A stretch of 35,427 bases of DNA from contig JAKBMM010000032.1 of the NCBI GenBank assembly GCA_021831565.1, forward strand, positions 1 through 35,427. Direction: 5' to 3'. Below are positions 8,799 through 16,473 of the stretch, in pieces. The translations under genes were made by a program, and so were the position numbers. The notes under the pieces were generated by a model. It saw only the letters and a program-made list of their open reading frames with translations, did no database searches and was not told the DNA's origin. The DNA is from Planctomycetota bacterium (GTDB lineage Bacteria > Planctomycetota > Phycisphaerae > WQYP01). How positions within the stretch are numbered: the first letter of the stretch is position 1; each line of letters opens with the position of its first letter.

Positions 8799-8827
8799 AT
8801 ATTAGAGGGAGAAGTGGGCCATGTCAA
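8799..8827 (-). promoter_or_regulatory. Sigma70 promoter of the suf operon
   Basis: On the minus strand, the -35 box TTGACA (8822-8827) is separated by exactly 17 bases from the -10 box TAATAT (8799-8804). Transcription would start near 8792, about 20 bases before the sufB ATG. The near-consensus boxes suggest strong basal expression that is kept down by a repressor. Confidence 0.85.
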
Positions 8828-8845
8828 TTGAGACTGTGTCTCAAT
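8827..8845. promoter_or_regulatory. Palindromic operator at the suf promoter
   Basis: attgagac-tgt-gtctcaat is a perfect 8-3-8 inverted repeat of 19 bp. It abuts and shares one base with the -35 box. The position fits a repressor that occludes the -35, or an activator bound just upstream. The size fits Fur-type or other dimeric winged-helix regulators. It does not match the published IscR, SufR or Fur consensus that I can recall, so the regulator is unassigned. Confidence 0.7.
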
Positions 8846-8937
8846 CTGAATGGAAATTTACAAAATAGCGGTTTTTCGCAAATGAGAAATTTATACGGAG
8901 TATTCCCTTAAACGCCGAAATGGCATAACTATTACCC

Positions 8938-8998
8938 TAACCGTTCACGGGATCATACATGCAAAATCGTTGGGAAAAACGCCTGGTAACCGTTCACG
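8938..8998. repeat. Two copies of an IS66-like terminal motif
   Basis: taaccgttcacggg (8938-8951) and gtaaccgttcacg (8986-8998) are near-identical. They match the terminal repeat next to the IS66-family transposase end at 35284. IS66 elements typically begin with GTAA. No transposase frame is present here, so these look like solo ends or scars of deleted IS66 copies. The rest of 8846-9135 has no credible gene. Confidence 0.55.
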
Positions 8999-9135
8999 CA
9001 CCGGATGTTTTTCGCGCACGTCCCGGCGGGCATGGGTTTTCCCGGTGTGTGTCGGGACCGCCAATCGCCGCGCCGCCCCAGTCACGCAGCCGCGTGGTGG
9101 AATCCCGCGGCCGTTTTCCGCGCCGCCTTGAAGGG

Positions 9136-9222
9136 TTACTTCCGCCGCACCAAGTCGTGGCTCTGCTGGGCATATATCTTGTAGCTGTTGATCTCGTTCT
9201 GGACTTCGTCCCAATTTGGAAT
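9136..9222 (-). pseudogene. Orphan 28-codon coding scrap
   Basis: Between two in-frame stops, the minus strand reads IPNWDEVQNEINSYKIYAQQ followed by SHDLVRRK and TAA. It reads like genuine protein sequence (the C-terminus of something) amid non-coding DNA. It might be the 3' end of the restriction-modification-like gene whose N-terminus lies at 9509-9658, but I cannot assign it from sequence alone. The surrounding 9223-9508 holds no gene I can support. Confidence 0.35.
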
Positions 9223-9508
9223 TTAGAGCTCACCTTGTTTGCGCTGGGTATTGCGTCGAGGTTGTCGTGACCGTGGGTACTACGGGGAATGGCCAAGGCT
9301 GCTCGAGCGAATAATTGTCAGCAAGGGACACCGCCGGCGAAGGAGGTATTGGCCGAAAATAACGACGATAAAGATGGTCTAATTTCGCGGTCTTTGATCC
9401 CGATTTGGTTCCGGCGCGCCGAGATCGACTGGTTGATTTCGTTTTTTTCCAGAACGGTCTATGGACGTCTCCTCTTTTTAAATGTAAAAAAGCTACAAAA
9501 TATCCATG

Positions 9509-9658
9509 TTAGAAAGCACACAAAGACCGGCAACCGTCGCGGGGGAGAATATTTGCGTAATACGCAGGCGGATTCGACCAGCCAAGTTGTTCAATGAACA
9601 AATCCTTGAAATTGAACCCATGGAGCAGGTCGCGGGTCTGGGAGAAGTTCAGCGGCAT
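9509..9658 (-). pseudogene. N-terminal fragment of a class IIG-like restriction-modification gene
   Basis: It reads MPLNFSQTRDLLHGFNFKDL, then FIEQLGWSNPP, and stops after 49 codons. The 'NFSQTR..L..F.FK.LFIEELGW' opening is what I recall for Eco57I-like (class IIG) restriction-modification enzymes, which normally exceed 1,000 residues. Sequence after about residue 33 loses resemblance, so only the N-terminus survives. The frame stays open upstream to about 9760 (HVQIIHDKPRGEEG), which may be an additional remnant. It sits in a run of minus-strand gene remains typical of a dying defence island. Confidence 0.5.
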
Positions 9659-9802
9659 GACGGCATACTCCTGGGGCGGTCTGCCTTCCTCGCCACGGGG
9701 TTTGTCGTGGATAATCTGAACATGGCGATGATTATGATGGAGGGGGGCGCGTTTGGGTAGCGAGTCGGCGTCGCCTGAATTTCAGCGAGCCGCCGGCGAG
9801 GT

Positions 9803-10603
9803 CTACCGAGCGGAGAAATCCGTCGCTTCAGTGGAAATGGGCCGGAAGGGTTCTGTCGCGAATGGCCGAAAGCCTTCCGGCCAGCAAGTTTCCAAGCGGC
9901 ATAAGAGCCGCTGTTGGAGCGGTACGGTGGGCGGGTTGGCCTTGACTACGTAGCAAGTGATGTATTGGCACTGCTCCCAGAGGCGCAGCGCCTCTTCAAG
10001 AAGAAAGCCGGGCAGGTAGCCGACGATGATGCGGTCGCTGGTACGCATGGCCAAGGCGCGGCCGTCGTAATTGTTCTGACAATCGCACATCAGATAGAGC
10101 TGCTCATCACATTGCAACGAGTTGATTCGGTTAAGGGAAAGCTTGGAGAGATGACGCAGTCCGTGGGCGAGGAAGTGGGTGCTATAGGGCGGAAAACAGC
10201 CGGCCCGCATCGGCTGCACCGGGCACTCAAAAATTTCAAATGGATCGGTTACGCGGGAGCCGCCGGTTCGAATGAGGATGTCCATCGGGGTGGCGTGCTC
10301 CGGTTCCAAGGCAAGGGTGTTGACGAAATCGGAATAATCCGGCCGGCCCGGCTGCATCACGCGGTTTTGGAAGAATGGGAATAGCTCATTGCTGCGGTAC
10401 ACCCGGTTGATGTCCGGGAAAGCCAATAGCGGCCCCAACCCCTGGGCGAGCGCGTCCTTGACGCCGTTGAGAAACGCAAATTCATATTCAGGGTAATCAG
10501 GCCCCAGGCCGGAAATCAGACGACCGAGCGGGATATAGGCGCGGTCGGTTGGCTTTCGCCAAGTGACGATCAGGGCTTGCAACTGCTTTTGTGCGACAAT
10601 CAT
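9803..10603 (-). CDS. HIRAN-domain protein, partner of a HipA-like kinase
   Basis: This protein of 266 residues belongs to a bacterial family usually annotated as HIRAN-domain proteins. The N-terminal half (residues 10-120) has YIPLGRL, FLNGV, LLAFPD, VYRSNELFPFFQNRVM and RPDYSDFV. Residues 155-235 form the HIRAN-like module, HGLRHLSKLSLNRI, YLMCDCQNNYDGRALAMRT and IVGYLPGF, followed by NPPTVPLQQRLLCRL, CWPEGFRPF. HIRAN domains bind DNA ends or ssDNA in helicases. Stand-alone bacterial versions are found beside HipA-like kinases and are thought to be regulatory or antitoxin-like partners. The ATG lies 6 bases after the kinase stop, so the two were a transcription unit. It looks intact although its kinase partner is truncated. 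Confidence 0.75.
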   Translation of the reverse strand: MIVAQKQLQALIVTWRKPTDRAYIPLGRLISGLGPDYPEYEFAFLNGVKDALAQGLGPLLAFPDINRVYRSNELFPFFQNRVMQPGRPDYSDFVNTLALEPEHATPMDILIRTGGSRVTDPFEIFECPVQPMRAGCFPPYSTHFLAHGLRHLSKLSLNRINSLQCDEQLYLMCDCQNNYDGRALAMRTSDRIIVGYLPGFLLEEALRLWEQCQYITCYVVKANPPTVPLQQRLLCRLETCWPEGFRPFATEPFRPISTEATDFSAR

Positions 10604-10609
10604 AAAAGG

Positions 10610-11230
10610 TCAATCCAGTTCCAACAACCGTGCTCTATTATATACCAGAAGTTCCAAGGCGAAGCGTCCGGCAGCGGTAGACATGCGACGGGCCGGAACT
10701 CGGCTGATAATCGCGGTGAACTCGCCCGGACCGACTGCGGCAAGTCTTCCAAGCCACAGGGCGCGGACGGCCGGCGTGTCGGCCGTCGCCTCCCTGAATG
10801 CTTCCAGAGGCGCAAGCGGCTTGAGGGCATCGGCGTTGAGATACATTTTGGATCGGCATCTTCCAGTGTAAAGCGGGATGTTCCGGTTGCCGGCTCCGGA
10901 AAGCATGTCCCCGCGGTCAGCGTCGCTGATTTCCCGGCCCAGTGAGGATGCGTGGTCGAATGAAGGGGCGAGTACGGTGGGACTTTCCGGCGGGATGGAA
11001 CGGGTGATGAGCCCCCAGTTTTCGTGGTGGCGGTCGGTATTGCCGATCAGCGCATCAAGCATCAGGTATCCCGCGAACATATGCCAAAGTGTTTTGATTG
11101 CGCCGGAACCACATTCCAGCAAAGTTCCAGATACATTGTATTTGCCGAGAATCTCCCGGATGGCCGGAATGCAGTGCTGGTTTACCTTGTAAGACCTATT
11201 GATCGGGTATCGCAATAATAGGGAATTCAT
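10610..11230 (-). pseudogene. HipA-like Ser/Thr kinase, C-terminal half only
   Basis: From an internal ATG the frame reads MNSLLLRYP, then FAGYLMLDALIGNTDRHHEN, whose N-x-D-R-H-x-x-N is the HipA-type catalytic loop, and APSFDHASSLG, the metal-binding DFD-like motif. The remaining helical C-lobe is present to TGA at 10610. The N-terminal lobe with the nucleotide-binding lysine and P-loop, normally about 100 or more residues, is missing. The same frame continues to 11449 but its text there is not protein-like, and it runs into a different gene's fragment. Coding-like sequence in another frame (EAIDDEALAKLVIDLRSD, around 11400-11460) marks the scar. The kinase is therefore probably inactive. Confidence 0.7.
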
Positions 11231-11445
11231 CGGCCATATAATCCCCGTCCGACCCCACCGAGCCTCTGAAAAAACGCCGCCGCGGTCACAATAATCGTCG
11301 GGCCGTAAACACACACGATCCTCATGAACTTCGCAACCCCAGCGAACAGATAATCCGCGGGTCGGCATCCCGCGCGTCTTCGGCCACATGGCACAGGGCA
11401 CTGTCCGAGCGCAGGTCGATGACCAGTTTGGCCAGCGCCTCATCA

Positions 11446-11958
11446 TCAATCGCCTCCTTCATCCGCCGCGCCAGCAAATCCTGGGCGGAAGCCGATTTTC
11501 GGATTGAGCGGGTCGGGCCGGAAGAGCAGGTACAGCTTGGCGTGCAACGGGTGCCGCAGGAATAATTTGACCTGGAGTTTTTTCGCCCGCATCTGCGCCG
11601 CCAGACGCCGCAGACCCGTCTCGTCGGCGTCGGTGGGAGCGCCCCATTGGAGTTGTTCACGGAATTTTTCGGCAAGGGATTTTTTGAGCCGGGCCACCGA
11701 GGCGGTGTCCATGGATTTGTCGAAAGATGACGGCCGCAGGGCGGCGCGAAGCTCCTCTTCCGGCGGCCGCTGCATGCCCACGAGCAATCGGCAGCAATGA
11801 CCTTCGCCGCCGGCCCATTTTTCCACATAGTGGTCGAGTTCTTTCCAGCCCCGCAAGTTAAAATAACCGACGCAAAAATCCGCGCGTTCGGACATCTTCA
11901 GCGCGGTTTGCAACGTGGGCAATAGAGGTATTTCAATATTGTCGAATATTTGCGGCAC
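11446..11958 (-). pseudogene. PLD-domain N-terminus of an SNF2/DEAD-type helicase, truncated
   Basis: From a GTG at 11958 (ggag 4 bases upstream) it reads VPQIFDNIEIPLLPTLQTAL, then ERADFCVGYFNLRGW, GGEGHCCRLLVGMQRPPEEE, and HPLHAKLYLLFRPDPLNPKIGF. This is the phospholipase D-like N-terminal domain of long helicases found in defence islands with Eco57I-like methylases. HAKLYL carries the HxK of the PLD motif. The following GSSNLT stretch and the whole helicase part are gone: the text breaks near 11490 and a stop follows at 11446. It is divergent from glgB and is the first of four minus-strand remnants. Confidence 0.7.
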
Positions 11959-12088
11959 GGGTCTCCTTCGCCGATACTGAAAAATTAAGTCCGATACGGT
12001 CGGCCATCTTCGCCGGAAACGGACAATTTCGCCACTCGCTGCGGCGTGAAGACGTATACCACACGCACTTATAGGATTGAGAATCACG

Positions 12089-12158
12089 CCTGCCTGCCGG
12101 CCTGCCACGGCAGGCAGGAATATCTTAAGCCTTGCCGCGGCCTTTCTGTGCCGCGGCA
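12089..12158. repeat. Two GC-rich hairpins upstream of glgB
   Basis: The first is cctgcctgccg (12089-12099), an 8-base loop, then cggcaggcagg (12108-12118), an 11-bp perfect stem. The second is tgccgcgg (12133-12140), a 10-base loop, then ccgcggca (12151-12158), an 8-bp perfect stem. Both lie in the 264-base gap between the helicase remnant and glgB. They resemble dispersed REP-type palindromes more than terminators, since no T-runs follow. Confidence 0.55.
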
Positions 12159-12222
12159 GACAGGGCGGTATATGCTAAGATACCGGCTATTGCGGCAGCG
12201 GAGGAATCTTTTAGTCCTGAAA

Positions 12223-14301
12223 ATGACCGGCCACGAGACACACAAGGAACACCCGGACGGAACCGGGCTTATTGCCGGGGATCCCTGGCTAGGCCCTTAC
12301 GCCGATCAATTGCGGAAGCGTTACGCCCATTATCAGCAGATGCTGGAGCTTATTGAAAAAGCCGGCGGCCTGCTTGGTCCGGTCAGTCAGGGACACCATT
12401 ATTTCGGACTTAACCGCGGCCGGCACAATGGAAAAGCGGGTGTGTGGTACCGGGAATGGGCGCCGGGCGCCCAAGGGCTGTATCTGACCGGCGATTTCAA
12501 CGAATGGAATCGCCGGTCCCATCCGCTGGAAAAAGATTCCTTCGGCGTATGGAGCATCTTCCTTCCCGACAACCAATATGCCCACCGGCTGGTTCACGCG
12601 AGTCAGGTGAAGGTTCGCGTCGTATCGGCGCGGGGGGCGATGGATAGAATTCCCGCCTATATCCGCCGGGTGATTCAGGATCCGAATACCTCTGATTACC
12701 TGGGGCTTTACTGGCAGCCGCCGAACCCATTCAAGTTCCAACATCCGCGGCCCGCGCCACAAACGCGGCGCGGCGGCCTGCGCATTTACGAAACCCATAT
12801 CGGCATGGCGCAGGAAGAGCCGCGCGTGGGAACATTCGCCGAATTTACCGCGCGCCTTCTGCCGCGCATTGGCGAGCAACACTACAACGCCATTCAGCTC
12901 ATGGCGATCATGGAACATCCCTACTACGGTTCGTTCGGTTACCACGTGAGCAACTTCTATGCGGTAAGCTCACGGTTCGGCACGCCCGAAGAGCTGAAGG
13001 AGCTTATCGACACCGCCCACGCCATGGGCATCGCGGTATTGCTGGACGTGGTGCACAGCCACGCCATCCAAAACCTCAACGAGGGTCTGAATCTCTTTGA
13101 CGGCACGGACTACCAGTATTTCCACACCGGGGCGCGCGGCCGGCACGTGGCGTGGGATTCGCTCTGTTTTGATTACCGCGTGTTCGAGGTGCGGCGATTT
13201 CTGTTAAGCAACCTTCGCTATTGGCTGGAGGAATTCCAGTTCGACGGCTTTCGCTTCGACGGCGTAACGAGCATGTTGTATCTCGACCACGGGTTGGGCG
13301 CCGGATTTACCAGTTACGACTCTTACTTCGGATCGAACGTGGATGCCGACGCCCTGGCGTATCTGCAACTGGCCAACCAGCTTGTGCATTCGCTGCGCCC
13401 CGAAACCATCACCATCGCGGAAGACGTTTCCGGGATGCCGGGCATGGCGCGACCGGTGGCGCAAGGCGGTCTGGGATTTGATTATCGCCTGGCGATGGGC
13501 ATCCCCGATTACTGGATCAAACTGCTCAAAGAACAGCGCGATGAACAGTGGAATCTCGGAGGGTTGTATCACACGCTGATGAACCGCCGCCGCCAGGAAA
13601 AACACATCGGCTATGCGGAAAGCCATGATCAGGCCCTGGTGGGCGATAAAACCATCGCGTTCTGGTTGATGGACAAGGAAATGTACACGCACATGAGCAA
13701 GTCCACGCCAAGCCTGATCATCGATCGCGGACTGGCGCTGCACAAAATGATCCGCCTGCTCACCTTGAGCCTGGGCGGCGAGGCCTATCTGAATTTCATG
13801 GGCAACGAATTCGGTCATCCGGAATGGGTGGATTTTCCCCGCCCGGGCAACAATTTTTCCTATCATTACGCCCGCCGACTCTGGAGCCTGGTGGACCGCG
13901 ACGATCTGCACTACCGGTCGCTGAATGAATTCGACCGCGCCATGCAGTCGCTCGACGAACGATGGAACCTCCTGGAAGACACCTTCATTGAGCAATTGCT
14001 GGTCCATGAAGATACCCGCCAGCTCGCCTTTCGCCGCGGCCCGCTGGTGTTTGTATTCAATTTCCACGCCTGGGAAAGCTACTTCGGCCTGCGTATTCCC
14101 GTACCGGACCCCTGTGATTACCAGATCGTTCTCGATACCGATCGGCCCGAGTTCGCCGGCCAGGGGCGCTGCGCTTCCGGCCACGTTTATCCCCGTCAGG
14201 ATGTTCCCATGTATGGGCGCCGCCAAAGCATACAGATATATCTGCCCAGCCGCACCGCGCAGGTTCTGGCGCCGCTGCCGCAAAAAGCGCCGGGCGAATG
14301 A
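12223..14301 (+). CDS. glgB: 1,4-alpha-glucan branching enzyme (GH13)
   Basis: This 692-residue glycogen branching enzyme transfers alpha-1,4 segments to form alpha-1,6 branches. The N-terminal CBM48 segment reads VWYREWAPGAQGLYLTGDFN. The GH13 barrel follows, with YGSFGYHVSNFYA, LLDVVHSHA, the nucleophile in DGFRFDGVTSML (D346), the acid/base in TIAEDVSGMP (E400), and the third region YAESHDQALVG. The wording DGFRFDGVTSML and IAEDVSGMP is typical of the eukaryote-like subtype rather than E. coli GlgB. The start is the ATG at 12223; a better Shine-Dalgarno (ggagga) lies 16-22 bases upstream, so the true start is uncertain, and the frame is open back to 12046. No other glycogen genes are nearby. 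It converges on the PhoD-like gene with a 20-base gap. Confidence 0.95.
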   Translation: MTGHETHKEHPDGTGLIAGDPWLGPYADQLRKRYAHYQQMLELIEKAGGLLGPVSQGHHYFGLNRGRHNGKAGVWYREWAPGAQGLYLTGDFNEWNRRSHPLEKDSFGVWSIFLPDNQYAHRLVHASQVKVRVVSARGAMDRIPAYIRRVIQDPNTSDYLGLYWQPPNPFKFQHPRPAPQTRRGGLRIYETHIGMAQEEPRVGTFAEFTARLLPRIGEQHYNAIQLMAIMEHPYYGSFGYHVSNFYAVSSRFGTPEELKELIDTAHAMGIAVLLDVVHSHAIQNLNEGLNLFDGTDYQYFHTGARGRHVAWDSLCFDYRVFEVRRFLLSNLRYWLEEFQFDGFRFDGVTSMLYLDHGLGAGFTSYDSYFGSNVDADALAYLQLANQLVHSLRPETITIAEDVSGMPGMARPVAQGGLGFDYRLAMGIPDYWIKLLKEQRDEQWNLGGLYHTLMNRRRQEKHIGYAESHDQALVGDKTIAFWLMDKEMYTHMSKSTPSLIIDRGLALHKMIRLLTLSLGGEAYLNFMGNEFGHPEWVDFPRPGNNFSYHYARRLWSLVDRDDLHYRSLNEFDRAMQSLDERWNLLEDTFIEQLLVHEDTRQLAFRRGPLVFVFNFHAWESYFGLRIPVPDPCDYQIVLDTDRPEFAGQGRCASGHVYPRQDVPMYGRRQSIQIYLPSRTAQVLAPLPQKAPGE

Positions 14302-14321
14302 TTTTTTTCGAATGAGATTCT

Positions 14322-15737
14322 TCAATTACCGGTCAACTGGCCGGCCAGCAGCATCTTGGAGAGCACGGTTTTTCCATGCGCGTTGCACAGACGAAGCATG
14401 ATGTGACGGTTGCCGGCGGGGCCGCCGACGGAAATCACGCCAAAATTATGCTCCAGCACGGGCGCTCCGACGCGCCGGGGGTTGAAACATTTGATCATTT
14501 GCGCCGGGGGAACCGGGCGGGCCGCCAGGGAGGAGCTGGTCAGTTCATATAGTGGATATTGATCCAGGCTGTTCGGATCGGGCTGGCGGAGCGTCAGTTC
14601 GCCAAAACGGCGGTGGCCGGAGAGAAAGATCACCCCGGACACGTCATGACCGAATATCCAGTGAATAAAACGGGACCTTTCGTTGCCGAAATGCGCCCAG
14701 TCCCGATAGCCGGCGGAAGGGCCGGGATAATCGGGCAACATCGGATCGCCATCGACGATCAATTTGAAATCGGCGCGGCTCGCAAGCAGGTGGCGTTTCA
14801 GCCAGGCGAGCTGGACGGAACCGAACATGGTTCCCGGGCGATTTTTCGCAGGGGGACGGCGAAAGGTGCGGTCGTCCAGCAGAAACACCGCCACGTCGCC
14901 AATGCTAAAGTGGCAAAAAGTTCCCAGTGTATGGCCGGTTCCATAGCCGGGATTCGGCCAGTACCGCTCGAACGCGATGAGCGATTCCTGGGCAAACACG
15001 AACGAAGCGCCGGAATGCGGCGTGCCGAAGTCGCGGTCATCCCAGGTGGCGTAAATGGGGCAGGTTCGCAGCAGCCGCTGGAAGCCGGCAAATCGCCGGG
15101 CTTCATCGTAGCGCTGCTCAATAAATCGCCGCGCGGCTTCGTAGGTGTAGGGAAATTCGCTCAGCTTCCGCGGCAGATAAACGGTGTTGCCGGCGAAAAT
15201 GAACGCGCGCGGCTGAACCCGTACAATGCTGCGCCAGATCGCGCGGGAGGGGTAACGGTCGGTGTTGACGCAGGAGCCGAAAGCCAGGGTGATGTCTTTG
15301 TTGGCGCCCGGTGCGGGTGGCGTATGGATAATCAAAGACGGTGGCGGCAGGCGAAGCGGAAGACCGTTTGCCGTGAGCGTCATGCGGTAATCGTGATCGG
15401 GCAGCAATCCTCCCAAAGGCGCGTTGACCACGAAGGGAGGCGGTCCCGGAACGGTCATACCAATGGAGCACATTTCCTGGTTGGTGTTGACGTCGAAACA
15501 CCGTACGCGAACCCGCTCCGAGGTGTTGATTTCGATCCACACCCGCGCCGAGGTGGGAGTTACGCTTCCCACCATCGGGCCGGCGACAACGTGGACCGCG
15601 CGGGCCGATGAAGACACTCCCGCCGCCACCAGGATGAACCAAACCGCCCCCTGGGCGAACAATCCCCCGCAGCGTTTTTTTTCAACGGAGGATGGTTCCA
15701 TAGCGACGGCGGTCCCGTTCCAAGAGCCTGTCTCCAT
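14322..15737 (-). CDS. PhoD-like metallophosphatase-fold protein with altered active-site motifs
   Basis: Exported protein of about 471 residues. A signal or anchor helix lies at about 28-48, followed by a PhoD N-terminal Ig-like domain (GSVTPTSARVWIE at 57-69) and the PhoD metallophosphatase domain (FGSC at 153-156, LLDDRTFRRPP from 287). PhoD enzymes hydrolyse phosphodiesters and phosphomonoesters with Fe/Ca. Here GDN-x-Y is AGNTVY (182-187), WDDHD is WDDRDFG (232-238), and LSGD-x-HF is LSGHRRFGEL (372-381). At least three metal-site residues are therefore replaced (D to N, H to R, D to H, and H to R). ATG at 15737 is chosen over TTG 15743 because ggag lies 7 bases upstream. The tRNA-Leu and ferredoxin precede it on the same strand. 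Confidence 0.8.
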   Translation of the reverse strand: METGSWNGTAVAMEPSSVEKKRCGGLFAQGAVWFILVAAGVSSSARAVHVVAGPMVGSVTPTSARVWIEINTSERVRVRCFDVNTNQEMCSIGMTVPGPPPFVVNAPLGGLLPDHDYRMTLTANGLPLRLPPPSLIIHTPPAPGANKDITLAFGSCVNTDRYPSRAIWRSIVRVQPRAFIFAGNTVYLPRKLSEFPYTYEAARRFIEQRYDEARRFAGFQRLLRTCPIYATWDDRDFGTPHSGASFVFAQESLIAFERYWPNPGYGTGHTLGTFCHFSIGDVAVFLLDDRTFRRPPAKNRPGTMFGSVQLAWLKRHLLASRADFKLIVDGDPMLPDYPGPSAGYRDWAHFGNERSRFIHWIFGHDVSGVIFLSGHRRFGELTLRQPDPNSLDQYPLYELTSSSLAARPVPPAQMIKCFNPRRVGAPVLEHNFGVISVGGPAGNRHIMLRLCNAHGKTVLSKMLLAGQLTGN

Positions 15738-15771
15738 GGACAAGCTCCAATACTTTCAAAACAAGCCCGTT

Positions 15772-15853
15772 TGCTCGGGACAGGAATCGAACCTGCACTC
15801 CTTTCGGAACCGGAACCTAAATCCGGCGCGTCTGCCAGTTCCGCCACCCGAGC
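15772..15853 (-). tRNA. tRNA-Leu (anticodon UAG)
   Basis: On the minus strand a class II tRNA is visible. The acceptor arms GCTCGGG and CCCGAGC pair perfectly, with discriminator A. The anticodon arm has ATTTAGGT with anticodon TAG, there is a variable arm (about TTCCGAAAGGAG), and the T-loop is GGTTCGATTCC. CCA is not encoded. It lies between the ferredoxin and PhoD-like genes, on the same strand. Confidence 0.95.
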
Positions 15854-15869
15854 TTTCGCTGGCGCAGCA

Positions 15870-16130
15870 TCACTTTTTATAATATTCGCCGTTGATGGCT
15901 ATGTATTTCTTCCATTCCTCGGGAACGTCGTCTTCCGGGAAAATAGCCTTGACCGGGCATTCATCCACACATAAACCGCAGTCAATACAGGTGTCCGGGT
16001 CAATATAAAGTTGCACCGCGCCCGTGAAATCGGATTCGTCTTTACGCGGATGGATACAATCGACCGGGCAGACAGTTACACAGGACGTATCCTTTGTGCC
16101 GATGCACGGTTCGGTGATCACATGGGGCAT
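15870..16130 (-). CDS. 7Fe-type ferredoxin ([3Fe-4S][4Fe-4S])
   Basis: Small electron carrier of 86 residues. The first motif, PCIGTKDTSCVTVCPVDCI, has cysteines at 9, 17 and 21 with the second position replaced by Lys-Asp. This is the pattern of 7Fe ferredoxins with a [3Fe-4S] cluster. The second motif, CIDCGLCVDECPVKAI, is a canonical [4Fe-4S] site. MPHVITEP is the usual start of this family, and the ATG at 16130 has aaggag 8 bases upstream, so the longer frame to 16235 was rejected. It may be cotranscribed with the tRNA-Leu. Confidence 0.93.
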   Translation of the reverse strand: MPHVITEPCIGTKDTSCVTVCPVDCIHPRKDESDFTGAVQLYIDPDTCIDCGLCVDECPVKAIFPEDDVPEEWKKYIAINGEYYKK

Positions 16131-16303
16131 GGGAACCAACTCCTTGCAGGCTCCGGACCATGGGTATCGCGCCATGCGCCCCGGCCGTCGCCAACGCCAT
16201 CCACGCCATTGTAGAATAATCGACGCAGGCGGCAAGTGATCGTCCCCTGCTCGCCCGGACTGCGGGTACGGCCCATCTTCGGAATTTATACGATTATCTA
16301 CAT

Positions 16304-16330
16304 AAAAAAGGCCCAGGATTACCCTGAACC
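16304..16330 (-). terminator. Rho-independent terminator of the Pro/Tyr-rich gene
   Basis: On the minus strand, GGTTCAGG pairs with CCTGGGCC (8 bp, two G-U pairs) around a GTAAT loop, followed directly by six T. It lies about 145 bases after the stop of the 16474-16983 gene and upstream of the ferredoxin. Confidence 0.75.
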
Positions 16331-16362
16331 CCGAGCCCGGCCTGCTTATTTAGAGTCTATAG

Positions 16363-16381
16363 TCCCGATAACCAATCGGGA
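16363..16381. repeat. Small hairpin tcccgat/atcggga
   Basis: A perfect 7-bp stem with a 5-base loop, between the Pro/Tyr-rich gene and its terminator. No T-run follows. Its role is unknown; it may be an RNA 3' end structure. Confidence 0.4.
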
Positions 16382-16473
16382 TGGGACCATGCGGAACGGC
16401 CGCCCGACCAAGGATCAAAACCATGGCGACCTGGAAGGCCCGCCGGCGGGAGGCAGACCGCCCCGCAGGGGCG

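Noticed and set aside
12046-12222. N-terminal extension of glgB from an ATG at 12046
   Set aside because: It would translate through two GC-rich hairpins with unlikely composition; the branching-enzyme homology starts later.
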